NCBI GenBank assembly: GCA_009787675.1
Contig: WQSU01000006.1
Location: forward strand, 1-24,376
From: Lentimicrobiaceae bacterium
GTDB taxonomy: Bacteria > Bacteroidota > Bacteroidia > Bacteroidales > WCHB1-69
DNA: 24,376 nucleotides
Reading direction: 5' to 3'
Shown here: positions 1 through 8,081 of the stretch, in pieces
Position numbering within the stretch: position 1 is the stretch's first letter
Layout of the letters: each line of letters opens with the position of its first letter
The notes under the pieces: model-generated
What the model was told of the DNA's origin: nothing
Seen by the model: only the letters and a program-made list of their open reading frames with translations
Databases searched by the model: none
Translations under genes and position numbers: made by a program

Positions 1-573
1 AATATCGTGTTTATGGGCATGGGCGAACCGCTACTGAATTACGATAATGTAATCAAAGCCATCGACATACTGACTTCGCCCAATGGAAACGGGCTTTCGC
101 CTTCGCGCATCACACTCTCCACCGTGGGCATCACCACTGGCATCAGAAAATTGGCGGATGATGGCTTCAAAGCGGGTTTGGCAGTGTCGCTGCATATTGC
201 CGATAATAAGAAACGTTCTCTGTTAATTCCTGCAAATCAAACTAATCCGCTGCAAGAACTTCAAGACGCATTGCGCTACTATGTGGAAAAAACCAACCAA
301 CGCATTACCTTAGAATATGTATTACTGCATAATCTCAATGACAGTTTGGAAGATGCCGAAAAATTGTGCCGCTTTTGCAAAGCATTTCCTGTGAAAATCA
401 ACATTATTGAATATAACGCCACCGAGACGCAATTTCAACCCTCCAGCCCTGAAAGAAAGGCGGCGTTTACAGCGCATTTAGAATCTAAAAACCTTATTGT
501 TAATGTGCGGCAAAGCAAGGGAAAGGATATTGCAGCTGCATGCGGGCAGTTGGCTGTAAAGAAAACAGTTTAA
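1..573 (+). CDS. rlmN: 23S rRNA (adenine2503-C2)-methyltransferase, 3' part
   Basis: Partial gene entering from the left edge in frame 1; the first in-window residues are NIVFMGMGEPLLNYDNV. RlmN is a radical-SAM enzyme that methylates C2 of A2503 in 23S rRNA and of A37 in some tRNAs. The GMGEPLLN motif (SAM-binding GGE-like element), the HIADNKKRSLLIPAN segment and the C-terminal ACGQLA motif, which carries the methyl-accepting cysteine, are all visible and typical of the family. The N-terminal part with the CxxxCxxC iron-sulfur cysteines lies outside the window. RlmN rather than Cfr is the natural call from the GMGEPLLNYDNV sequence and the housekeeping context. The gene converges on ileS with only 50 bp between the stop codons. 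Confidence 0.95.
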   Translation, partial: NIVFMGMGEPLLNYDNVIKAIDILTSPNGNGLSPSRITLSTVGITTGIRKLADDGFKAGLAVSLHIADNKKRSLLIPANQTNPLQELQDALRYYVEKTNQRITLEYVLLHNLNDSLEDAEKLCRFCKAFPVKINIIEYNATETQFQPSSPERKAAFTAHLESKNLIVNVRQSKGKDIAAACGQLAVKKTV

Positions 574-607
574 TCTTATTACAGCACTTCAATCTCAAGC
601 CATTTTA

Positions 608-630
608 GGTTAATATGCATATTTTACCTG
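608..630. terminator. AT-rich imperfect palindrome between convergent rlmN and ileS
   Basis: AGGT, then a perfect 12-bp palindrome AATATGCATATT (612-623), then TTACCT form an imperfect dyad that includes the ileS stop codon. Its location between two converging genes suggests a weak bidirectional terminator or mRNA 3'-end hairpin. The stem is AT-rich with no strong T tract, so the assignment is tentative. Confidence 0.3.
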
Positions 631-3600
631 CCAATCACCACATCAATCATAATCTCCTCCACAATTACAAAACTAAGTCTTTCACAACTATACATTTCTG
701 GAATGATTTCGAGCTTCCTGCACAAAGTTTCCGATTTTATGTATTCTTCAAATTTGCGGAAGGCGGCATCGGTTTCAGGGTGGCTTTGCAAGGTAACAGT
801 AATGGTATCTGTAACCTCCAAATCGCTGTCTTTACGGTAGTTCTGAATACGATTCACCAACTCACGGGCGTAACCCTCCTCTTTTAATTCTTGTGTAATG
901 GTAATATCCAATGCCACTGTCAGCGTGTCTTGGTTGGTAACTACCCAACCCGGAATGTCCTCAGCAATGATCTCTACATCAGAGAGAAGCAGGTCGGCTT
1001 GTTCGCCTTCGATTTGGAGAGAGATTTGTCCCTCTTTTTCTATTTGAGCAATCTCTTTTTGAGTAAATTCAGCTACTTTGGCGGCAATCGCCTTCATGAT
1101 CTTGCCATATTTTGGACCTAATGTTTTGAAATTGGGTTTTATTTTTTTAACCAAAATACCTTCGCTATCTTCCACAAATTCAATCTCTTTTATGTTAACT
1201 TCGTGCAAGATTAACGGTTTTACTTTTTCTATTTGCGCCACAAAGTTGGAGGTTTCCAACACCGGAATCATAATTTTTTGTAAAGGCTGGCGTACGCGAA
1301 TGTTCGATTTTTTGCGCAACGAAAGTGTCATGGAACAAATCTCTTGCGCCAACTCCATTCTTTCTTCCAACGGTTTGTCAATCAATGCTTCAATCACCTT
1401 TGGAAAGTCGGAAAGATGGATTGATTCCACGTTTTCTTTATGGGTAACCGCGTTCAAATCCATAAACAGTTTGTCCATAAAAAACGGCGCAATGGGTGAT
1501 GCCAACTTGGCAATCGTTACCATGCAAGTGTAGAGCGTTTGGTAAGCCGAGATCTTATCTTCGCTGTAATCGCCTTTCCAAAATCTTCTACGACAGAGGC
1601 GTACATACCAGTTGCTCAAATATTCATCCACAAACTGCTGAATATCGCGTCCCGCTTTGGTGGGTTCATAATCTGCGTAATTGACATCGCAGTTTTTCAC
1701 TAAAGTGTTTAATTCCGATAAAATCCAGCGATCAATTTCGGGGCGTTTCTCTATTGCAATTTCTGCTTCTATGTAGGTAAAATTATCAATATTAGCATAT
1801 AAGGCAAAGAAATTGTAGGTATTGTAAAGCGTGCCGAAGAATTTTCGTTGCACCTCTTTAATGCCCTCTTCGTCAAATTTGAGGTTATCCCAAGGTTGCG
1901 CGTTGGTGAGCATATACCAGCGGGTGGCATCAGCGCCGTACTTTTCAAGTGTCTCAAAGGGGTCAACGGCATTGCCCAGACGTTTCGACATTTTATTGCC
2001 CTCTTTGTCTAACACCAATCCGTTGGATACTACTGTTTTAAAAGAAACGCTGTCGGAAATCATCGTGGCGATGGCATGCAGCGTAAAGAACCAGCCGCGC
2101 GTTTGGTCCACCCCTTCCGCAATAAAATCGGCAGGGAATTTTTTCTCGAAAAGTTCCTTGTTTTCAAAGGGATAGTGCCATTGGCAGTAGGGCATGGCGC
2201 CGCTGTCGAACCAAACGTCAATCAAGTCCAACTCGCGCGTCATTTTTTTGCCGCTTTGCGATACCAAAAATATTTCATCCACATAAGGACGGTGAATATC
2301 AATTTTGTTGTAGTTTTCTTTGCTGAAATTATTGGGAACAAAATCTTTGTACGGGTTTTCAGGCATTATTTCTGCCGCCACTGCTTTTTCTATTTCGTTG
2401 TACAGCTGCTCAATAGAGCCGATGCAGATCTGTTCTTTTTTGTCTTCCGTTGTCCAAATGGGGAGCGGCACACCCCAAAAGCGGGAGCGCGACAAGTTCC
2501 AGTCCACCAAGTTTTCGAGCCAGTTTCCAAAACGTCCTGAGCCTGTGGCTGCCGGTTTCCAAACAATGGTGTCGTTCAGCGCCATCATCCGTTTTTTATA
2601 CTCGGTGGTTTTCACAAACCATGAATCTAACGGATAGTACAACACCGGTTTGTCGGTGCGCCAGCAGTGCGGGTAGTTGTGCGTATATTTCTCAATTTTA
2701 AATGCTTTGCCTTGCAGTTTCAGCCAAATCGCCAACTCCACATCCAAAGTGTCTTCATGTTTTTCATCCGTTTTTTCATAATCGGGCTTCACATATCTTC
2801 CGGCAACAGTTTTATACAAATCAACATTAACATTTTCTTTTACAAATATTTTGTCCAAATCTTCGAGAAGATAGAATTTGCCGGTTTTGTCCACCATCGG
2901 TTGGCGGTTGCCTTGATGATCAATGAGCACTAATGGAGGCACGCCGGCTTCCTGAGCCACGCGTTTGTCGTCTGCCCCAAAAGTGGGGGCGATGTGCACA
3001 ATGCCCGTCCCATCGGCAGTGGTAACATAATCGCCTGCAATCACGCGAAATGCGCCCGCGCCCGGGTTCACGTACGGAATGAGTTGCTCGTATTCCATTC
3101 CCACCAACTTTGCGCCGGTAGTGGTTGCCAAAATTCTGTACGGAATATTTTTATCGCCTTGTTGATAAGCCTCAAACGGCAATTCAGCATTTTTTTCAGG
3201 GAAGAAAGTGTGTACCAAAGCTTTCGCTAAAATTACTTGAACGGGAGCGCCCGAGTAGGGGTTGTAGGTTTCCACCAGCACATACTCAATCTTTTCGCCC
3301 ACAGCAAGCGCCGTATTCGACGGAAGCGTCCAGGGGGTGGTTGTCCACGCCAAAATGTAAAGATTTTCGGGGATGGGGCAATCGGCAGGAAAATTAAAAG
3401 GACATGCTTTCAAATTGGGTTGTTGTTTCTTTACCTTAAACTGTGCCACTACGGTGGTGTCTTTCACATCTTTATAACATCCGGGCAGGTTCAGTTCGTG
3501 CGAACTCAGTCCTGTTCCCGCAGCCGGCGAAAAGGGCTGAATGGTGTAGCCTTTATACAACAATCCTTTTTTGTATAATTCAGATAATAAATACCATACA

Positions 3601-4076
3601 GATTCAATATACTTATTGTCAAAAGTGATGTAGGGGTCATCCAAATCCACCCAGTAGCCCATTTTTTTGGTAAGGTCATCCCACAAATCCTTATATTTCA
3701 TCACTTCGTTCCGGCAGGCTTGGTTGTATTCCTCCACCGAAATTTTCACGCCGATATCTTCTTTGGTGATTCCCAATGTTTTCTCCACGCCGAGTTCAAC
3801 GGGCAGCCCGTGTGTATCCCAGCCGCCTTTGCGCCCCACGTGTTTGCCCTTGAGGGTTTGGTAGCGACAAAACAAGTCTTTAATGGCGCGCGCCATCACG
3901 TGGTGAATGCCGGGCGTTCCGTTTGCAGAGGGTGGTCCCTCATAAAAAACGTACTCTGGATTTCCTTCGCGGGAGGTTAAACTTTTTTCAAAAATCTTGT
4001 TTTTCTCCCAGTATTCTTTGATTTCTTTCCCAATTTCTGAGAGATTAAGTCCTTTGTATTCAGGATATTTATTCAT
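624..4076 (-). CDS. ileS: Isoleucyl-tRNA synthetase, type 2 (IleRS2)
   Basis: Class I aminoacyl-tRNA synthetase that charges tRNA-Ile in the cytoplasm. The 1150-aa length matches Bacteroidota and eukaryote-like type 2 enzymes, which are longer than type 1 and lack its C-terminal zinc finger. Visible motifs: GWDTHGLPVE (type 2 form of GWDCHGLP), the CP1 editing-domain peptide WTTTPWTLPSNTALA, GTGIVHIAPTFGADD with the editing aspartate, and KMSKR at residues 695-699. The class I HIGH signature is replaced by GIHH at residues 56-59, confirmed in the DNA at about 3900-3911. This swapped GxHH form is described for mupirocin hyper-resistant IleRS2. The start MNKYPEYKGLNLSEI fits the family. It lies 173 bp downstream of ftsZ on the same strand, probably with its own promoter. 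Confidence 0.97.
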   Translation of the reverse strand: MNKYPEYKGLNLSEIGKEIKEYWEKNKIFEKSLTSREGNPEYVFYEGPPSANGTPGIHHVMARAIKDLFCRYQTLKGKHVGRKGGWDTHGLPVELGVEKTLGITKEDIGVKISVEEYNQACRNEVMKYKDLWDDLTKKMGYWVDLDDPYITFDNKYIESVWYLLSELYKKGLLYKGYTIQPFSPAAGTGLSSHELNLPGCYKDVKDTTVVAQFKVKKQQPNLKACPFNFPADCPIPENLYILAWTTTPWTLPSNTALAVGEKIEYVLVETYNPYSGAPVQVILAKALVHTFFPEKNAELPFEAYQQGDKNIPYRILATTTGAKLVGMEYEQLIPYVNPGAGAFRVIAGDYVTTADGTGIVHIAPTFGADDKRVAQEAGVPPLVLIDHQGNRQPMVDKTGKFYLLEDLDKIFVKENVNVDLYKTVAGRYVKPDYEKTDEKHEDTLDVELAIWLKLQGKAFKIEKYTHNYPHCWRTDKPVLYYPLDSWFVKTTEYKKRMMALNDTIVWKPAATGSGRFGNWLENLVDWNLSRSRFWGVPLPIWTTEDKKEQICIGSIEQLYNEIEKAVAAEIMPENPYKDFVPNNFSKENYNKIDIHRPYVDEIFLVSQSGKKMTRELDLIDVWFDSGAMPYCQWHYPFENKELFEKKFPADFIAEGVDQTRGWFFTLHAIATMISDSVSFKTVVSNGLVLDKEGNKMSKRLGNAVDPFETLEKYGADATRWYMLTNAQPWDNLKFDEEGIKEVQRKFFGTLYNTYNFFALYANIDNFTYIEAEIAIEKRPEIDRWILSELNTLVKNCDVNYADYEPTKAGRDIQQFVDEYLSNWYVRLCRRRFWKGDYSEDKISAYQTLYTCMVTIAKLASPIAPFFMDKLFMDLNAVTHKENVESIHLSDFPKVIEALIDKPLEERMELAQEICSMTLSLRKKSNIRVRQPLQKIMIPVLETSNFVAQIEKVKPLILHEVNIKEIEFVEDSEGILVKKIKPNFKTLGPKYGKIMKAIAAKVAEFTQKEIAQIEKEGQISLQIEGEQADLLLSDVEIIAEDIPGWVVTNQDTLTVALDITITQELKEEGYARELVNRIQNYRKDSDLEVTDTITVTLQSHPETDAAFRKFEEYIKSETLCRKLEIIPEMYSCERLSFVIVEEIMIDVVIGR

Positions 4077-4102
4077 TTTTCGTGTCTTTATTTAATAAGA
4101 CG

Positions 4103-4110
4103 CGAAAATA
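4103..4110 (-). promoter_or_regulatory. Possible -7 element of the ileS promoter
   Basis: On the minus strand TATTTTCG lies 27 bp before the ileS ATG, one mismatch from the Bacteroidota -7 consensus TAnnTTTG. No clear TTG lies about 20 nt upstream, so this is weak. The 173-bp gap after ftsZ makes an independent promoter plausible. Nothing else recognisable was seen in 4077-4249. Confidence 0.3.
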
Positions 4111-4249
4111 GGGTTTTTCTGCATTTTCCATGTCATTTATTAATATTCTGATAAATAGAATAAAATACAGAAAAAACTCATGCTTTGTTAGCTTTCCTCG
4201 TATGAATTTTGTTACAGACATACAATCTTTTAATATCCTTTGAGGCTAT

Positions 4250-5686
4250 TTAATCCGCCAACCCCGTAAAAAAGCTATGAAACTCCCCTTCCAGCATCAC
4301 GGGCTGAGGAACGGTGTCTCTAAGGGCTTTCTCCTGAAAATCCTCTTTCCGCTCTTCATGTAACCGTTGTATTGCCGGAATGTCAACTAAAGAAGAAAAT
4401 TGGTTATCATCCTCATATTTAAATTCATAAGTACTTTTTAAACGTTGAGGACCTGCGTTAGATGCTACCGATTCAGTAACAAAATCAACAACCTCGCGCC
4501 TGCTTTCAACCCGTTCTGAATTGTTCAGAAATCCAAATTCTTTTTTCTCTATCACCACTGATTTTTCCGATTCTCTTTCTAACTCAGAAATCATATTGGC
4601 GGGCGAAGATGGTGAAAAAGGATTTGTACCTTGATCTATAACTTTTGTGTTAAATTGTCTATCACCTTCATACATATTTTTATCGGGAATAATAGACTCT
4701 TCTACTCTTGTTTCTACTGTATCATATTTAGAAATAATGACCGACAGCTTTATTTTGTCTCCCAAAGTTGGGTCTTCGCTTCTGCCCCAAATCACGTGCG
4801 AATTTTTGCTTTTCAACTCTTCAAATTTATCGGTGAGTTTTTCCAATTCGCAGATACGTAATTTTTTCTCAGATCCGTAACTGATGCTGAATAAGAAGTT
4901 TCTGGCGTTTGAAATATGTTCTTCCGTGAGCAGTGGGCATTGTAACACACCTTCAATCACGTCATCAATTCGCTTTTCTCCGCTGGCTTCTGCGATGCCA
5001 AGCATGGCGGCGCCACTCTTTCGCATAATAGAGTTAACATCGTTAAAGTCAATGTTTTGCTCTAAGTTAACGGTAATCAACTCGGCAATACATTTCACGG
5101 CATTTTTCAGTACATCATCCGCATATCCAAAAGCCCTGTCCAACTCCTCATCATGATAATACTTGATAATGTTTTGATTTTTAATGATGATGAGAGAATC
5201 AACGTACTTTTTGAGTTCTGCTATGCCGGCTTCTGCAAACTGTGCGCTGGTGGTGCCCTCAAAACGGAAGGGTAATGTTACCACTGCGATCGTTAATATT
5301 CCCAATTCGTTGGCAATTTCGGCTACTACAGGCGCGGCGCCTGTTCCCGTGCCTTTACCCAAGCCTGCCGTAATAAAAAGCATCTTGGTTTCCGTGCCGA
5401 TAAAGTTAATAATCTCTTCACGACTTGTTAAGGCAAACTGGCGGGCAACTTCGGGATTGGCGCCTGCGCCCAATCCACTTTCTCCCAATACTAATTTTGA
5501 AGGTATTGGACTTGCTTCCAATGCATTTCGGTCGGTATTGCAAATTAAAAAGTCCACCCCAACAATTCCCTCTTTGTACATGTGTTTCACGGCATTGCCG
5601 CCGCCGCCGCCCACGCCAATCACTTTAATAATAGATTGCGTAGCTTTTGTGCCATAATCTGGCGTGAAATCAATTCGTTCTCTCAT
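4250..5686 (-). CDS. ftsZ: Cell division protein FtsZ
   Basis: Tubulin-like GTPase that polymerises into the division ring on the inner face of the membrane. The 478 residues contain the N-terminal nucleotide loop GVGGGGGNAV (24-33), the tubulin signature loop, the PFRFEG segment, and the T7 catalytic loop NIDFNDV with both acidic residues. The signature loop reads AGLGKGTGTGAAP (Lys at 111) where most FtsZ have AGMGGGTGTGAAP. A variable linker of roughly 120 residues follows the core. DIPAIQR (435-441) resembles the conserved C-terminal peptide that binds FtsA (DIPAFLR in E. coli), but it is followed by an extra tail of about 37 residues ending HSFFTGLAD; that reading is an inference. The gene begins 20 bp after ftsA and is surely co-transcribed with ftsQ-ftsA. 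Confidence 0.96.
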   Translation of the reverse strand: MRERIDFTPDYGTKATQSIIKVIGVGGGGGNAVKHMYKEGIVGVDFLICNTDRNALEASPIPSKLVLGESGLGAGANPEVARQFALTSREEIINFIGTETKMLFITAGLGKGTGTGAAPVVAEIANELGILTIAVVTLPFRFEGTTSAQFAEAGIAELKKYVDSLIIIKNQNIIKYYHDEELDRAFGYADDVLKNAVKCIAELITVNLEQNIDFNDVNSIMRKSGAAMLGIAEASGEKRIDDVIEGVLQCPLLTEEHISNARNFLFSISYGSEKKLRICELEKLTDKFEELKSKNSHVIWGRSEDPTLGDKIKLSVIISKYDTVETRVEESIIPDKNMYEGDRQFNTKVIDQGTNPFSPSSPANMISELERESEKSVVIEKKEFGFLNNSERVESRREVVDFVTESVASNAGPQRLKSTYEFKYEDDNQFSSLVDIPAIQRLHEERKEDFQEKALRDTVPQPVMLEGEFHSFFTGLAD

Positions 5687-5706
5687 AATAAGTTACTATT
5701 TAATAA

Positions 5707-7152
5707 TTATGATGTTTTTTCTGTTATTTCATCTAAAAACCCCTTAATACTATCCCAAATCGACGCCCCGTTCTTATCCCCTTTTCTGCCTTCACCTTTC
5801 TTCCCTTCTATTTTCTTCCCTTCTACCTTTTTCCCTTCTCCTTTATACACTTCTCCCTTTCTGCTTTCTCCCTTTGTGCTTTCTCCCTTCTTCCCTTCTC
5901 CTTTTCTCCCTTCTCCCCCCTTCTTTCCTTCTCCCTTCTCCCTTCTTCTTTCTCCTTCACTCCCCTCTTTTTCAACCACCTGGATCCCATGTTTCAACAA
6001 TCCCAGCGAAGTGGCAAACATCGGCTGTTTTAATTCAGCCGGAATAGAGTTCACAAATCCAATGTCGGGGATGCCGATGCGTGTGCTGCGTTGTAATGTA
6101 TATTGACACAGTTCCTTCAAATGCTTTAGCGACGAGCCGCCACCGGTGAGCACTACTCCTGCGCGGATTTTTTTCTCATAACCCGACTCTGAAATTGCCT
6201 TTTGAATCTGGTTGAGGATATCCATTTGCACCCGCGAGTAAATAATTTCAGCCAAAAATGGCTCGCTAATCTGCTTGGGCGCACTTTCGTGGAACTGAGG
6301 AATGGTAATAAAGTTGTTTTTATTACTCTTTTCGATGACGCATGTACCGTAGCCACACTTTAACTTTTCAGCCAAATCTTCAGGAATTTGGCACACGCTG
6401 GCAATATCTTTGGTAATCACGTTGCCGCCGATAGGAATTACTTTTGTAAAAACTGGATTTCCGTCTGCATAAATAATCACATCGGTAGTACCGCCGCCAA
6501 TATCCACTAACACAACACCTTGTTGTTTTTCTTCTTGTGTTAGGCACACCAAAGCGGAAGCAATAGGTTCTAGAATGATGTCATTCACAAGCAGATCACA
6601 CTCATTGATGCAGCGTATAATTTTTGTAATTTCGAAATCGTTGCCGGTAATAATTTGAAAATATCCTACGATAAGTTCTCCCAATTCGCCTACCGGTTCG
6701 TTGGTTTCACGAATATTGTCAATCACAAATCGTTGAGGAATTACAGTAATGATCTTTTCTCCCGGTTTAACTGAAATATTTTCCAGGTCTTCCACCATTT
6801 TGTCAATCTCTTCCTGGCGGATTATCTCTTCCTTTCCGTTTCTGCGGGTGATGACGTGTTTAAACTCCATACTGTTAATGTGGCGTCCGGCTACACCGGC
6901 ATAAACCGACTCAAATTCCTGACCCGAACGGCTTACGGCAGTATTTTTAGCTACATTGATTCCATCAACGGTTTTATTGATGTTAAAAATCAAACCGTGT
7001 TGAACGCCTGTGGAATCGCCTTTACCATAACCTAATACGTCAATTTTTCCATCACTGTTTTGGTAGCCGATGATTGTGGCTATTTTGGTAGTTCCAATAT
7101 CTATGCCTACTACAATTTTAGGCTGTTCTTGCATTTCTTTACTGTGTGCCAT
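5707..7152 (-). CDS. ftsA: Cell division protein FtsA with KGE-repeat linker
   Basis: Actin/Hsp70-fold ATPase that tethers FtsZ to the membrane. ATP-site motifs are visible: VVGIDIGTTKIATIIG near the N-terminus (phosphate 1), VVLVDIGGGTTDVIIY (phosphate 2) and GVVLTGGGSSLKHLKEL (adenosine). The conserved core ends at about residue 390 (LLKHGIQVV). Then comes an extreme low-complexity linker, residues 394-460, built from KGEG/KGES/KKGE units, and finally NGASIWDSIKGFLDEITEK, a plausible amphipathic membrane-targeting helix. Basic linkers before the helix are common in Bacteroidota FtsA, but this KGE periodicity is unusual. It starts 2 bp after ftsQ and ends 20 bp before ftsZ, so the three form an operon. 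Confidence 0.96.
   Translation of the reverse strand: MAHSKEMQEQPKIVVGIDIGTTKIATIIGYQNSDGKIDVLGYGKGDSTGVQHGLIFNINKTVDGINVAKNTAVSRSGQEFESVYAGVAGRHINSMEFKHVITRRNGKEEIIRQEEIDKMVEDLENISVKPGEKIITVIPQRFVIDNIRETNEPVGELGELIVGYFQIITGNDFEITKIIRCINECDLLVNDIILEPIASALVCLTQEEKQQGVVLVDIGGGTTDVIIYADGNPVFTKVIPIGGNVITKDIASVCQIPEDLAEKLKCGYGTCVIEKSNKNNFITIPQFHESAPKQISEPFLAEIIYSRVQMDILNQIQKAISESGYEKKIRAGVVLTGGGSSLKHLKELCQYTLQRSTRIGIPDIGFVNSIPAELKQPMFATSLGLLKHGIQVVEKEGSEGERRREKGEGKKGGEGRKGEGKKGESTKGESRKGEVYKGEGKKVEGKKIEGKKGEGRKGDKNGASIWDSIKGFLDEITEKTS
5773..5973 (-). repeat. Polypurine tract encoding KGE repeats in ftsA
   Basis: About 200 bp almost free of pyrimidines on the coding strand; the plus strand shows repeated CCCTTCT and TTCTCCCTT words. 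It encodes residues 394-460 of FtsA as imperfect five-residue units such as KGEGK and KGESR. Such strand-asymmetric tracts are prone to slippage and can form triplex (H-DNA) structures. The reading frame stays open through to the terminal helix. Confidence 0.9.
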
Positions 7153-7154
7153 GA

Positions 7155-7922
7155 TTAACTTTTGGATTTAGTTGCTACAATTCTGTTTTTAAAGCGCACG
7201 TCTAACCGTGCATATTTATCTTCATTCATATATGGAAGCACATCTTCATACATGTATTTCAGCGATTTAAGTTTGTTTTGTGCATCTTGGGCAGTGCCGA
7301 ACAAAACGGGCAAATTTCCAACTGTAGGATAGAATGTAATATGCTGTTTTTCATCAATATACATTCTTGTAAACAATGCCGAATAAAAAGGATCTTCCTG
7401 AATGAGCGTTGCAATAGTAAACAGTTCATAAAGTTCGCGATTATTTGCTGTTACCGTTTCTTTTGTTTGAAAACTGTTAGGAATAACACCTTGTGCAACA
7501 ATTACACCATTTTCCACTTTTGATGAATAAGGAAGATAAACGCCCTCCACATCCAATAAAAATTTTGCTCCGGTTTTGGGTTGCACTTCCATTAATATAT
7601 TGTACAAAGTAACTTCAATTTGTAGTTTTGAGCCCAAAAAATGTACTTTGTCCACCGATTTGATGTAATTTTCTTGTGTAAGAATTTTATGAATTGTAGC
7701 CAATTCAATCTCTTTAATTACCTTGCCTTCACAATGGGCATTCTTTCTCTCTAATATCTTCAAAATATCTGATTCTGTGAGAAGTTGAATATTTCCGGAG
7801 GTATTTATGAGAATAGAAATATGATTACAGGTTTGTTCGTTTGATTTTTTTCCTGCCCAAACCATGAGAATCAAAATTCCCAAAAACAACAAAAAAGAAA
7901 CAACAAACTTTATAATTTTCAT
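7155..7922 (-). CDS. ftsQ: Cell division protein FtsQ
   Basis: Bitopic inner-membrane divisome protein. The 255 residues have a short basic N-terminus, one transmembrane helix (FVVSFLLFLGILILMVWAG, about residues 6-24), then a periplasmic part with a POTRA-like segment (LTESDILKILE...ELATIHKILTQENYIKSVDKV) and a beta-rich domain. Sequence conservation in FtsQ is low, so the identification rests on topology, length and position: it ends 2 bp before ftsA and heads ftsQ-ftsA-ftsZ. Its usual upstream neighbour murC is missing; a divergent GldB-like gene lies there instead. Confidence 0.88.
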   Translation of the reverse strand: MKIIKFVVSFLLFLGILILMVWAGKKSNEQTCNHISILINTSGNIQLLTESDILKILERKNAHCEGKVIKEIELATIHKILTQENYIKSVDKVHFLGSKLQIEVTLYNILMEVQPKTGAKFLLDVEGVYLPYSSKVENGVIVAQGVIPNSFQTKETVTANNRELYELFTIATLIQEDPFYSALFTRMYIDEKQHITFYPTVGNLPVLFGTAQDAQNKLKSLKYMYEDVLPYMNEDKYARLDVRFKNRIVATKSKS

Positions 7923-7950
7923 ATCAATTGCTAAAAATTTCTACGATTGA

Positions 7951-7958
7951 CAAAAATA
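7951..7958 (-). promoter_or_regulatory. Possible -7 element for the ftsQAZ operon
   Basis: On the minus strand TATTTTTG matches TAnnTTTG exactly, 28 bp before the ftsQ ATG. No good TTG was found about 20 nt upstream. A promoter is expected here because the operon begins at ftsQ and the neighbouring gene is divergent. No convincing plus-strand promoter for the GldB-like gene was found in 7923-8081. Confidence 0.4.
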
Positions 7959-8081
7959 CGGAAAAAGGTGCCACTTTTAATAGCTATTTTGTTAGAAACA
8001 ATAAACAAACAACTGTTAATATGTTACATGCACTAAAATAATAGGAAACCCCTTGCGTTTGTGTAAGGAAACAAAATAAAC

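Noticed and set aside
615..3980. Many long plus-strand open frames opposite ileS
   Set aside because: They are antisense shadows of a well-supported synthetase gene and show no protein-family features.
4130..4246. Short plus-strand frame (about 38 codons) between ileS and ftsZ
   Set aside because: No promoter, ribosome-binding evidence or family resemblance; AT-rich intergenic sequence.
5773..5973. FtsA C-terminal tract as a frameshift or sequencing artefact
   Set aside because: The frame continues into a sensible membrane-targeting helix and a stop just before ftsZ, so the tract is genuine coding sequence as given.
8052..8069. CCTTGCG/TGTAAGG stem and TGCGTTTG as hairpin or promoter of the GldB-like gene
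   Set aside because: The stem relies on wobble pairs, and the -7-like box has a mismatch and no -33 partner.
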